Shown one piece after another: positions 16,552 to 24,635 of a stretch of 64,000 bases of DNA. The notes below the pieces were generated by a model. It was not told where the DNA came from and made no database searches. It saw nothing but the letters and a program-made list of their open reading frames with translations. Position numbers and translations under genes: made by a program. The stretch's first letter is position 1, and each line of letters begins with the position of its first letter. This DNA comes from JAYFNU01 sp034933305 (GTDB lineage: Bacteria > Bacillota > Clostridia > Oscillospirales > Ruminococcaceae). The DNA lies in contig JAYFNU010000006.1 of NCBI GenBank assembly GCA_034933305.1, forward strand, positions 62,001-126,000. The letters are read 5' to 3'.

Positions 16552-17934
16552 ATGGCGAACAAACAGTTACTGATTGACACGCTGCAGCACAAGCCCTTTT
16601 CCGGCAAGACCCCGTGGGTGCCCTTCGCGGGCGTGCACGCGGGCAAGCTCGTCGGCTATGACGCGACGGAGGTCCTCACCGACGAGGAGAAGCTCATGAA
16701 GGCGCTGCTGGAGGTCAACAAGCTCTACAAACCCAACGGCCAGCCGGTCGTCTTCGATCTGCAGCTCGAGGCGGAGTGCCTCGGCTGCGAGCTGCGCTGG
16801 ACGAAGGACGGCCCGCCGTCCGTCGCGTCGCATCCGCTGGAGGGCGACGACATGATCGTGCCGTGCGAATGCAAGATCCCGACCGCCGAGAGCGGCCGCT
16901 TCCCGCTGGTGCTCGACACGATGCGCCGCATGAAGAAGGAAGTCGGCGGCGACACGCTGCTGTACGGCCTTGTGACCGGCCCGTTCACGCTCGCGGCCCA
17001 TCTGCGCGGCAACGACATCTTCATGGACATGTTCGACGACGACGAGTACGTTCACAACCTGCTCGCGTTCTGCAACAAGGTCGCGATCAAGGTCGCCGAA
17101 ATGTATATCGAAGCGGGCATGGACGTCATCGCGGTCGTCGACCCGCTCATCTCCCAGATCTCGGCGGCGCATTTCGAGGAGTTCATGCACGAGCCGTTCA
17201 AGGCGTTCTTCGACAAGGTCCGCGCCCTCGGCGCCTATTCCTCCTTCTTCGTGTGCGGCGACGCGACGCGCAATATCGAGGTCATGTGCAAGACCGGCCC
17301 CGACTCCATTTCCGTCGACGAGAACGTCAACCTGGTCGCGGCGAAGGCCATCACCGACAAATACAATATCTGCATCGGCGGCAACATCCCGCTGACGACG
17401 GTCATGCTGCACGGCACGCAGCAGGACAACATGAAGTGCGTCATCGACATGCTCGACGCCATCCCGGACAAGACCAACTTCATCCTCGCGCCGGGCTGCG
17501 ACATGCCGTACGACGTGCCCGTCGAGAACACCATCGGCGTCGCGCAGGCGGTCATCGACCCCGACGCCGTGCGGGAGATCGTCCGGAATTACGTCGCGGT
17601 CGAGGACGACATCGAAGTCATCCTGCCCGACTACGCGCATCTTAAAAAGCCGCTCGTCGAGGTCTTCACGCTCGATTCCGCGACGTGCGCCGCGTGCACC
17701 TACATGATGGGCGCCGCGAACGAGGCGAAGGCCCATTACGGCGACGCGATCGACATGATCGAGTACAAGTACACGATCCGCGAGAACATCGCGCGCTGCA
17801 AGAAGGTCGGCGTGCCGAATCTGCCGTCCATGTACATCAACGGCGAGCTGAAGTTCCGCTCCCTCGTCCCGCCCCGCGAAGAGCTGTACGCCGCCATCGA
17901 CGCGGCCATCGCCGCCGTCAAGGCCAACCATTGA
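16552..17934 (+). CDS. UroD-family methyltransferase fused to a thioredoxin-like domain
   Basis: A 460-residue two-domain protein. Residues 1-360 are a uroporphyrinogen-decarboxylase-fold domain of the MtaA/MtbA methyltransferase kind; residues about 366-460 are a thioredoxin-like domain with a CAAC pair (Cys379/382) and a cis-proline region VPNLPSMYING. The methyltransferase zinc triad is normally H-x-C plus a distant Cys; here the first position reads FVCGD (Phe233 in place of His, Cys235 kept) and Cys316 is kept in LAPGCDMP. An AAAGGAGAA site supports ATG 16552. The stop overlaps the CobW-type gene. It probably moves methyl groups to or from a thiol, but the missing His makes the activity uncertain. 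Confidence 0.88.
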   Translation: MANKQLLIDTLQHKPFSGKTPWVPFAGVHAGKLVGYDATEVLTDEEKLMKALLEVNKLYKPNGQPVVFDLQLEAECLGCELRWTKDGPPSVASHPLEGDDMIVPCECKIPTAESGRFPLVLDTMRRMKKEVGGDTLLYGLVTGPFTLAAHLRGNDIFMDMFDDDEYVHNLLAFCNKVAIKVAEMYIEAGMDVIAVVDPLISQISAAHFEEFMHEPFKAFFDKVRALGAYSSFFVCGDATRNIEVMCKTGPDSISVDENVNLVAAKAITDKYNICIGGNIPLTTVMLHGTQQDNMKCVIDMLDAIPDKTNFILAPGCDMPYDVPVENTIGVAQAVIDPDAVREIVRNYVAVEDDIEVILPDYAHLKKPLVEVFTLDSATCAACTYMMGAANEAKAHYGDAIDMIEYKYTIRENIARCKKVGVPNLPSMYINGELKFRSLVPPREELYAAIDAAIAAVKANH

Positions 17935-18851
17935 CCCGCATCTATCTCATCACCGGGTTCCTCGGGGCGGGGAAGACCACCTTCCTCAAGGAATTCGTCC
18001 GGCTGTTCAGGGATCAGCGCATCAGCGTCATCGTCAATGAGTTCGGCAAGGCGGGCGTCGACGGCGCGCTGCTCGCCGAGCTCGGGCTGACGCTCGCGGA
18101 GATCGCGAACGGCTCCATCTTCTGCGTCTGCCAGCTGCCCGCGTTCGAGCGCACGCTCGGCGAACAGCTGGCGGCGCAGCCCGACGTCATCGTGGTCGAG
18201 GCCTCGGGCCTCGCCGACCCGACGAGCGTCGGCGGCATCCTCGGCGACCGGCAGAGATTCCCCGGCGCCGACTACGCGGGCGCGATCTGTCTCATCGACG
18301 CGGCGCGCTTCCGCAAGGTCTATGAGACGGCCCGGATCGTGAAGCGCCAGATCGCCGTCAGCGACGCGGCCGTCATCAACAAGACCGACCTCGCGGACGA
18401 AGCGGAGATCGCCTTCATCGAGCGGGAGCTGCGCGCAATGAAGCCGGACATGGCGGTCTTCCGCACGAGCTTCGGAAAGATCGGGCCGGAGATCGTCGGC
18501 AGGCTGCTCGCGCCGGCGCCCGCGCAGGGGCCCTCGCTGCCGCACATCGAGGACGTCACGCTGCAGAAGCTGACGCTCGACATCGGGGAGGGCTTTACGC
18601 GCGAGACGTTTTCCAAATTCCTCGCGATGTTCGCCGAGGAGACCTACCGCATGAAGGGGTTCGTCCGCCTGGGCGGGGAGCTCTTTCTCGCCGACTGCGT
18701 CGGGCCGCTCGTCAAGGTGACGCCGTGGGACGGCGCCGCCGAAAACGTCGGCGCGCTGACCGTGCTCTACGGCAACGGCCTGCGCGCGAAATCGGCGCTC
18801 GCCGAGGCGATGCGCTGGTATCCAGACTGCGGCGTCGGCATCCGCCCGTAA
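17931..18851 (+). CDS. CobW/COG0523-family GTPase
   Basis: A 306-residue P-loop GTPase of the CobW family (metal chaperones and insertases). It has the Walker A GFLGAGKTT at residue 9, NKTD for guanine specificity, a Walker B region VVVEASGLADP, and the C-terminal CobW_C domain. The usual internal CxCC metal site is changed to CVCQ (Cys65, Cys67). Translation starts at TTG 17931, overlapping the stop of the UroD fusion as TTGA, a strong sign of coupled synthesis. By context it may insert Zn or Co into the methyltransferase or corrinoid system; this is inference. Confidence 0.9.
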   Translation: MTRIYLITGFLGAGKTTFLKEFVRLFRDQRISVIVNEFGKAGVDGALLAELGLTLAEIANGSIFCVCQLPAFERTLGEQLAAQPDVIVVEASGLADPTSVGGILGDRQRFPGADYAGAICLIDAARFRKVYETARIVKRQIAVSDAAVINKTDLADEAEIAFIERELRAMKPDMAVFRTSFGKIGPEIVGRLLAPAPAQGPSLPHIEDVTLQKLTLDIGEGFTRETFSKFLAMFAEETYRMKGFVRLGGELFLADCVGPLVKVTPWDGAAENVGALTVLYGNGLRAKSALAEAMRWYPDCGVGIRP

Positions 18852-18858
18852 AAGGCAC

Positions 18859-18890
18859 AAAAAAAGCTCCGCCGGACGGCGGAGCTTTTT
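18859..18890. terminator. Bidirectional intrinsic terminator
   Basis: AAAGCTCCGCC / GGCGGAGCTTT stem with A-run before and T-run after, between convergent genes ending at 18851 and 18900. Confidence 0.88.
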
Positions 18891-18899
18891 CGCTGCTGT

Positions 18900-19265
18900 T
18901 CAGTGTTTGCGGTCGATGAGGCGGGATTTTCCCGTGGTGATCTTCTGCTTCATGAGGGCCTTTGCGGCGGCCTCGTCGTAATTCTCGATCTCCTTGACGG
19001 CAGTCAGATCGCACTCGAGTTCGGTGCCGTCCGGCGGACAGACGAGCTTGACGTTCGCGCCGTTGAGGCTCTTGACGGTCCCCTTGATGCCGCTGACGGT
19101 GTAGACCGTCTGGCCGACGCGGACGCTGTTGAGCTTGATGGCGGTGCTGTTCGCCTTCTTGCGCTGCGGGCGCACGATGGCGAAATACGCCAGCAGAACG
19201 AACGGCAGAAGGAAGAGCATTATATAAACGGTATTGATGTCGGTGTCGATCGTGGTCAGAAACAT
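18900..19265 (-). CDS. yajC: YajC-like protein
   Basis: A 121-residue protein with one N-terminal membrane segment (IMLFLLPFVLLAYFAIV) followed by the YajC signature RPQRKK and a small beta-rich cytoplasmic domain (VRVGQTVYTVSGIKGTV). YajC joins SecDF in the Sec translocase. Start ATG 19265 has GGGAGG upstream; the longer frame to 19370 covers the divergent promoter region and is rejected. A second, shorter YajC paralogue is at 30568. There are no secD or secF genes nearby. Confidence 0.85.
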   Translation of the reverse strand: MFLTTIDTDINTVYIMLFLLPFVLLAYFAIVRPQRKKANSTAIKLNSVRVGQTVYTVSGIKGTVKSLNGANVKLVCPPDGTELECDLTAVKEIENYDEAAAKALMKQKITTGKSRLIDRKH

Positions 19266-19295
19266 TCGATGATGCCTCCCGGAATTTGTGTTTTG

Positions 19296-19365
19296 ATTGT
19301 AGCATACGCGCCCCCGGCTTTGCAAGCCCGCCGGCGCTTGCAATTCGGCGCAAACTGAGTAAAAT
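19296..19365. promoter_or_regulatory. Divergent promoters on an inverted repeat
   Basis: Minus strand: TTGCAA (19320-19325), 18-base spacer, TACAAT (complement of 19296-19301) with extended TGC. Plus strand: TTGCAA (19338-19343), 16-base spacer, TAAAAT (19360-19365). Both -35 hexamers lie in a perfect inverted repeat, TTGCAAGC at 19320-19327 and GCTTGCAA at 19336-19343. Confidence 0.7.
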
Positions 19366-19400
19366 AACAAGTGCGATTTTTTGGAAGAAGGTTAGCAGCT

Positions 19401-20201
19401 TTGTACGATTATCATGTGCACACCAGTTTTTCTCCCGATTCCCATGCGGACATCGCCGACGTGATGGAGCGCGCGGCGGCGCTTGGGCTGCGGGAGATCG
19501 CCCTCACCGATCATTATAACCCGAAGTATCCGGATCCGAAATTCATCAACGAGCCGCTGAGCGACGCGGACTTCGCGCGCATGTGCGAGTTCGAGGAGAA
19601 ATACAAAGGGAAGGTCCGCCTCGTCAAGGGCATCGAAAACGGCGTGCTGACCGACGCGCGCGCCGAGAACGAGTCCGCGGCGCGCCTGCACGCCTACGAC
19701 TTCGTCATGGCGTCCTTCCACAGCATGGGCGGCTGCCCGCTGAGCGACCACCGCTTTTTCGACGGCCGCACGGTCTCCGAGACCTATGCGTATTATTATA
19801 CTTACATTTTCGAGGCGCTGTCCGCCTACCGCGACTTCGACGTGCTCGGGCACCTCAACGTGCTGGAGCGCTACTACGACGAAAAACCGCCCGTCGACGA
19901 ATACTGGGAGCTCGTCGAGCGCATCCTGCGCCTGCTCGCGGAAAACGGCAAGGGCCTCGAGATCAACACCTCGAACATGCGCTACGGCCGCGCCGACATC
20001 TCGCTGCCGACCAGGCGGATGCTCGAGACCTACCGGGCCCTCGGCGGCGAGACCGTGACCATCGGCTCCGACGCCCACAAGCCGCAGGACATCGGGACGT
20101 GGCTCGACCACGGCGTCGAGCTGCTCAAGAGCGCGGGCTTCCGCTATTTCGCGACATTCCGCAACCGCAGGGCGTCCTACGTCAAGCTGTCCGAATTTTG
20201 A
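19401..20201 (+). CDS. PHP-family phosphatase (histidinol-phosphatase HisJ-like)
   Basis: A 266-residue PHP-domain phosphoesterase. Metal-binding motifs are DYHVHTSFSPDS at the N-terminus, LTDHYNP near residue 42, VKGIENG near 76, FHSMGG near 104, LGHLN near 140 and GSDAHKP near 223, as in the K-type histidinol-phosphate phosphatases. TTG 19401 is chosen as the start: GAAGAAGG lies 9 bases upstream, and the alternative GTG at 19371 would coincide with the predicted transcription start. No other histidine genes are nearby, so a different phosphate ester substrate is possible. Confidence 0.85.
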   Translation: MYDYHVHTSFSPDSHADIADVMERAAALGLREIALTDHYNPKYPDPKFINEPLSDADFARMCEFEEKYKGKVRLVKGIENGVLTDARAENESAARLHAYDFVMASFHSMGGCPLSDHRFFDGRTVSETYAYYYTYIFEALSAYRDFDVLGHLNVLERYYDEKPPVDEYWELVERILRLLAENGKGLEINTSNMRYGRADISLPTRRMLETYRALGGETVTIGSDAHKPQDIGTWLDHGVELLKSAGFRYFATFRNRRASYVKLSEF

Positions 20202-20215
20202 TTTTATTGCTTTGG

Positions 20216-20249
20216 CGCGCCCCGCGCGGGGGCGCGTTTTTTCTTTTTT
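20216..20249 (+). terminator. Intrinsic terminator
   Basis: CGCGCCCC / GGGGCGCG stem with a 5-base loop, followed by a T-rich tract, after the PHP phosphatase gene. Confidence 0.85.
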
Positions 20250-20439
20250 CCAAACAATCGAAAAATCAGACAAAAGCGGGCCCCGGACAGGCGGGCGGCC
20301 GGGAATATTTTTCATCCCGGCCATTCATGAAAAAGTCATATACGGTTATAGGAAAAGGGGTAAAATACAATAAAAGGCATCTCCGGCACAAAAAGCGCAA
20401 GATATTACAAAAATGGCGATGACAGGCAGGGAAGGGGTT

Positions 20440-20457
20440 ATTGTCAATTTAGACAAT
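20440..20457. promoter_or_regulatory. Operator-like inverted repeat upstream of the PTS operon
   Basis: ATTGTC and GACAAT arms separated by six bases, in the 380-base AT-rich gap before the operon. It could bind the UTRA or PocR-AraC regulator encoded further down; the assignment is inference. Confidence 0.45.
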
Positions 20458-20503
20458 TAATGTGCCCATAATTTGTGAGGGGAATCGGGGCAAAATTAGC
20501 GTT

Positions 20504-20534
20504 TTTACAAAAAAGTAAAAAATCCTTCTATAAT
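20504..20534 (+). promoter_or_regulatory. Promoter of the carbohydrate/PTS operon
   Basis: Perfect -10 TATAAT (20529-20534) with -35 TTTACA (20504-20509) at 19 bases, or TTACAA one base on at 18. The leader runs about 90 AT-rich bases to the first gene. Confidence 0.65.
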
Positions 20535-20629
20535 AAAAACAGTCCGATCAACTAAAATAGGGGCACCGGTAAAAAAGTTTTTAAAAAATAATTAAATAAT
20601 TATAAAACAGAGATGGGAGTTGTTAAAAG

Positions 20630-21673
20630 ATGAAAGTACTGTTTTTGGGCGACCGCTTCATCACGCCGGAGATCCTGAAGGAGGCCTTCGAGGCCAAATT
20701 CGGCCCGCGCGCGAAGGAGTATGAATACGCGGAATACCAGCTCCAGTGGCCCGTCGTCCCGATGTCGTCGAACGACGAGGTCCGCGAGTTCAGCGGAACG
20801 GACGACGAGATCATTCCGCTCGTGGCGGACGCCGACATCATCCTCACGCACACCGGCTGCATGACGAAAAAAGCCATCGACGCGGCGAAAAAGCTGAAAG
20901 TCCTTGCGCTCGGCCGCGGCAGCCTCGTCAACGTCAACCTCGACGCCTGCACCGCCCGGAAGATCCCCGTCATCTATGCGCCGGGACGCAATTCCGGCGC
21001 CGTGGCGGATTTCACCGTCGCGATGATGCTCGCGCAGTCCCGCAATATCGCGCTGAGCCATTACTATCTGCGCTATAAGAACGAGTGGCGCGGCGACCTG
21101 TATGCCCGCGAGTGCGTCGGCAACGAGCTCGGCTACTGCACCGTCGGCCTCGTCGGCTTCGGCGCCATCGGCCGCAAGGTCGCGAAGATGGTCCACGACG
21201 GCTTCGGCAGCAAGGTCATGGCCTACGATCCGTTCATCAGCGACGAGGTCAAGGCGCAGTATCCCGACTACACCTTCTGCGACCTCGACACACTGCTCAA
21301 GAATTCCGATTTCGTCTCGCTGCATGTCAAGTACACGAAGGATAACGCCGGCATGATCGGCGCGCGCGAGATCGGCCTCATGAAGCCCAACGCCATTTTC
21401 ATCAACACCGCCCGCCCGCAGCTCGTCGACTACGACGCGCTGTACAAGGCGCTCAAGGAGAAAAAGATCGCCGGCGCCGGCCTCGACGTGTTCGAGGACG
21501 AGCCGCCGAAGCCCACCTCGAAGCTGTATGAGCTCGAGAACGTCACGGCGACGCCCCATCTCGGCGGCGCGTCGGTGCAGGCGGCCAAGATCGGCGCTTC
21601 CATCGCCGTCAGCGAGGTCTACGATTACATCGTCGACAAAAAGCAGCCCAAGTTCTGGGGCAACAAATTCTGA
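20630..21673 (+). CDS. D-isomer-specific 2-hydroxyacid dehydrogenase
   Basis: A 347-residue NAD(P)-dependent dehydrogenase of the PGDH/GyaR family. The nucleotide fold is VGLVGFGAIGRKVA near residue 170. The catalytic Arg lies in NTARPQLVD near 262, the Glu in FEDEPP near 288 and the His in TPHLGGAS near 308. The N-terminal substrate domain is longer than in simple PGDH. It is the first gene of a carbohydrate operon, 57 bases before the DeoC-like aldolase. It would reduce a 2-keto acid or oxidise a sugar-derived 2-hydroxyacid; the substrate cannot be told from sequence. Confidence 0.9.
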   Translation: MKVLFLGDRFITPEILKEAFEAKFGPRAKEYEYAEYQLQWPVVPMSSNDEVREFSGTDDEIIPLVADADIILTHTGCMTKKAIDAAKKLKVLALGRGSLVNVNLDACTARKIPVIYAPGRNSGAVADFTVAMMLAQSRNIALSHYYLRYKNEWRGDLYARECVGNELGYCTVGLVGFGAIGRKVAKMVHDGFGSKVMAYDPFISDEVKAQYPDYTFCDLDTLLKNSDFVSLHVKYTKDNAGMIGAREIGLMKPNAIFINTARPQLVDYDALYKALKEKKIAGAGLDVFEDEPPKPTSKLYELENVTATPHLGGASVQAAKIGASIAVSEVYDYIVDKKQPKFWGNKF

Positions 21674-21730
21674 TCTGCGCATTATAAATTTGAGTATATT
21701 GATCGAACGAAACGAACGGAGGCAAATCCC

Positions 21731-22414
21731 ATGAGCAAACTCACACCTGCCCAGATCGCGGGCATGATGGACATATCCCTTCTCCAGCCGCAGTTCACGC
21801 GCGACGAGATCGACCGCATGATCGACACCGCCATCAAATACAAGATGGCGTCCGTCTGCGCGAAGGGCTACGACGTCGCCTACTGCGCGAAGCGGCTGCA
21901 GGGCAGCGGCGTCAAGGTCGGCGGCTCCGCCGCCTTCCCGCACGGCAACTCCACCACCGAAGTCAAGATCTTCGAGGCGCTCAAGAACATCGAGGACGGC
22001 GCCGAGGAGCTCGACACCGTGCTGCCCATCGGCCTCGTACGCTCGGGCATGTACGACTACGCGCGCAACGAGATCTACCAGATCGCCGAGGCGTGCCACA
22101 AGAAGAACGTCATCGTCAAGGTCATCTTCGAGAACTATTTCCTCACCCAGGACGAGATCATCAAGTGCTGCGAGATCAGCAACGACGCGGGCGTCGACTT
22201 CGTCAAGACCTCCACGGGCTACACCCCGACGGGCGCGAAGCTCGAGGACGTCAAGATCATGCGCAAGTATGCGAAGCCGGAGATTCAGGTCAAGGCGGCC
22301 GGCGGCATCCGCACGCTCGATGACTTCATGGCGTATTACGACGCCGGCGTCACCCGTCAGGGAACGCGCGCGGCGGCCGAGATCGTCGACGAAGCGGTCA
22401 AGCGCGGCTGGTGA
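21731..22414 (+). CDS. DeoC-like class I aldolase
   Basis: A 227-residue member of the deoxyribose-phosphate aldolase family, 2-deoxyribose 5-phosphate being the classical substrate. The Schiff-base lysine is in VDFVKTSTGY (Lys159), the second lysine in VKAAGGIR (Lys188), and the acid residue in ELDTVLPIG (Asp95). Several family motifs are altered: the N-terminal IDHTLL is MDISLL, FPLG is FPHG, and DMVINIG is DTVLPIG, so the substrate may differ. In this operon it could supply the aldol cleavage for a PTS-derived sugar phosphate, because no tagatose-bisphosphate aldolase gene is present. Confidence 0.87.
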   Translation: MSKLTPAQIAGMMDISLLQPQFTRDEIDRMIDTAIKYKMASVCAKGYDVAYCAKRLQGSGVKVGGSAAFPHGNSTTEVKIFEALKNIEDGAEELDTVLPIGLVRSGMYDYARNEIYQIAEACHKKNVIVKVIFENYFLTQDEIIKCCEISNDAGVDFVKTSTGYTPTGAKLEDVKIMRKYAKPEIQVKAAGGIRTLDDFMAYYDAGVTRQGTRAAAEIVDEAVKRGW

Positions 22415-22466
22415 TCGAGGGCATCGGATCCGATTATTGTTTTTTCGATAAAGAAAGGATTGTAAA

Positions 22467-23513
22467 ATGAAAGCACTATTTTTAACGGGCGTACAGCAGG
22501 TAGAATACAAAGAGATTCCGACGCCGGAATGCCCCGACGACGGCCTGCTCATCAAGATCGACTCCGTCGGCCTGTGCGGCAGCGATGTCCGCACCTACAT
22601 GGTCGGCCATCCGAAGATCACCTACCCGGTCATCCTCGGCCATGAGAATGCCGGTATCGTCGAAAAGGTCGGCAAAAACGCCGAGGGCAACTGGAAGGTC
22701 GGCGACAAGGTCGTCGCGAACCCCGCGATCCCCTGCGGCAAGTGCTATTACTGCGTCAACAAGATGCCCGGCCTGTGCGAGAACCTCGAGGTCGCCGGCA
22801 CCAGCTTCCCGGGCGGCTTCGCCCAGTACATGGTCTTCCCCGGCACGATGCTGCGCAAGGGCCAGATCATCAAGGTCCCCGCGGACACCAACCTTGAGCC
22901 GATGATCCTCTCCGAGCTGCTCGCTTCCGTCATCAAGGCGCAGGATTGCCTCAAAGTCAGCATGGGCGAGACGGTCGTCATCGTCGGTTCCGGCCCCATC
23001 GGCTGCCTGCACGCGCAGATCGCGAAGCTGCACGGCGCGACGAAGATCATCATGGCCGACCTCAACAAGCAGCGCCTCGACAAGTGCCACGGCTTCGGCG
23101 GCACCGATTTCATCGTCTCCTCCGAGGAGGATATCGTCAAGCGCGTCCTCGAGCTGACGGACGGCCGCGGCGCCGACGTCGTCATCGTCGCGTGCCCGGC
23201 GACCGAGCCGCATCAGCAGGGCCTGCAGATGCTGCGCAAGGAAGGCCGCCTGTCCATTTTCGGCGGACTCAACAAGAACAATCCGTGGTCCAATATGGAC
23301 GCGAACCTCATCCACTACAAACGTCTGTCCGTCATCGGCGCTTATTCCTACAGCGCGGCCGAGTTCGCGAAGGGCTATGAGCTGCTGAAGGCCGGCAAGA
23401 TCGACACGAAGATCATCACGCACACCCTGCCGCTGTCCAAGATGGTCGACGGCGTTAAGGCCATCCAGGCCGGCGACGCGATCAAGGTCGTTCTGAAGCC
23501 CTGGGCGGAATAA
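22467..23513 (+). CDS. Zinc-dependent alcohol dehydrogenase (polyol/GatD-like)
   Basis: A 348-residue medium-chain zinc dehydrogenase. The catalytic zinc ligands are in GLCGSD (Cys near 38) and GHENAG (His near 60); the structural zinc loop is CGKCYYCVNKMPGLC near 91-105. The coenzyme fold starts at VVIVGSGPIGCLHAQ near 172. The type includes sorbitol, threonine and galactitol-1-phosphate dehydrogenases. With a galactitol-family PTS downstream, oxidation of an alditol phosphate to a ketose phosphate is the natural guess. A 52-base gap separates it from the aldolase gene. Confidence 0.92.
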   Translation: MKALFLTGVQQVEYKEIPTPECPDDGLLIKIDSVGLCGSDVRTYMVGHPKITYPVILGHENAGIVEKVGKNAEGNWKVGDKVVANPAIPCGKCYYCVNKMPGLCENLEVAGTSFPGGFAQYMVFPGTMLRKGQIIKVPADTNLEPMILSELLASVIKAQDCLKVSMGETVVIVGSGPIGCLHAQIAKLHGATKIIMADLNKQRLDKCHGFGGTDFIVSSEEDIVKRVLELTDGRGADVVIVACPATEPHQQGLQMLRKEGRLSIFGGLNKNNPWSNMDANLIHYKRLSVIGAYSYSAAEFAKGYELLKAGKIDTKIITHTLPLSKMVDGVKAIQAGDAIKVVLKPWAE

Positions 23514-23539
23514 GCGAATATAAAGTTTGGAGATTTGCT

Positions 23540-24616
23540 ATGAGAAAAGCTGAGATGACCGGCCACGAGAGAGTCGAGGCCCTGTATTCCAAGAAGCCGA
23601 CCGACCGCGTGCCGGTCGTGCACAAGGGCTACGCTTTCTGCGCGAAGCACGTCGGGATCCCGGTAGCGGACGTCTACAAGGATCCGAAGGCCAGCTTCGA
23701 GTGCCAGAAACAGACCTACGCCGACTTCGGTTTTGACGGCGGCCCGTTCTATACCTTCATCGCGTACGGCGCCGGCGAGTTCGGCGGCAAGATCGAATAC
23801 AAGAAGGATCCCAATTCCTTCGGGCCGGAAGTGTCCGAGCGCCCCATCAAGGACTGGGAGGATTTCGACATCGACTCCCTCGCGCTGCCCGATCCCAAAA
23901 CGGCGGGCTGCATCCCCCACGAGATGGAGTTCGCCCACATGCAGGAGAAGGAGGGCAGCGAGATCGCCTTCATCTGCGGAACGCCCTTCACCCATACGGC
24001 CAACCTCTTCGGCGTGCCGAGCTTTCTTGAGTGCGTGCTCATCGACCCGGACATGGCCCATGCGGCGCTGCGCAAAATGACCGACCACATCCTGCAGGTC
24101 GCGGAGTATTTCATCGGGACGTTCGGCCCGGACCGCGTGCTCGCGCGCGCCGTCTCCCCGACCGAAAGCAACGCCCTCATCTCCCCGAAGATCCTGCAGG
24201 AGTTCTCGATGCCCTATGTCAAGGAGCTCAACCAGAAGGTGCTCGACATGGGCGCAAAGTCCTGCTACATCCACATGTGCGGCGATCACAACCTCAACCT
24301 GCCCTACTGGGCGGAAGTTCCCTTCTCGAAGCCCGGCAAGGCCGGCATGATCAGCGTCGGCAAGGAGACGTCGCTCGCGGATGCGGCGAAGTATTTCCCG
24401 GAGCACGCGATCTGCGGCAACATCGACCCGGCGCTGCTCATGAACGGAACGCCCGAGGAAGTTTACAAGAAGAGCTGCGAGATCATCGAGGAGGGCAAGG
24501 CCCTGCTCAAGTACCGCTTCGAGTTTATGGCCGGCTGCGAGGTCGGACCCGGAACGCCCGAAGAGAACGTCCGCATGATGGTCAAGGCCGTCAACGACGT
24601 GGGCTGGTACGACTGA
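23540..24616 (+). CDS. UroD/MtaA-family methyltransferase-like protein
   Basis: A 358-residue uroporphyrinogen-decarboxylase-fold protein of the cobalamin methyltransferase branch. All three zinc ligands seen in MtaA/MtbA are present: His245 and Cys247 in IHMCGD, and Cys333 in AGCEVGPGTPEEN. It therefore looks like an active thiol methyltransferase rather than a haem-biosynthesis enzyme. It lies tightly between the dehydrogenase (26 bases) and the PTS IIA gene (19 bases), so it belongs to the carbohydrate operon. No corrinoid protein is encoded in this operon; the nearest is at 13337. Its role in sugar use is unexplained. Confidence 0.9.
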   Translation: MRKAEMTGHERVEALYSKKPTDRVPVVHKGYAFCAKHVGIPVADVYKDPKASFECQKQTYADFGFDGGPFYTFIAYGAGEFGGKIEYKKDPNSFGPEVSERPIKDWEDFDIDSLALPDPKTAGCIPHEMEFAHMQEKEGSEIAFICGTPFTHTANLFGVPSFLECVLIDPDMAHAALRKMTDHILQVAEYFIGTFGPDRVLARAVSPTESNALISPKILQEFSMPYVKELNQKVLDMGAKSCYIHMCGDHNLNLPYWAEVPFSKPGKAGMISVGKETSLADAAKYFPEHAICGNIDPALLMNGTPEEVYKKSCEIIEEGKALLKYRFEFMAGCEVGPGTPEENVRMMVKAVNDVGWYD

Positions 24617-24635
24617 TATAAAGGAGGGACCGGCT

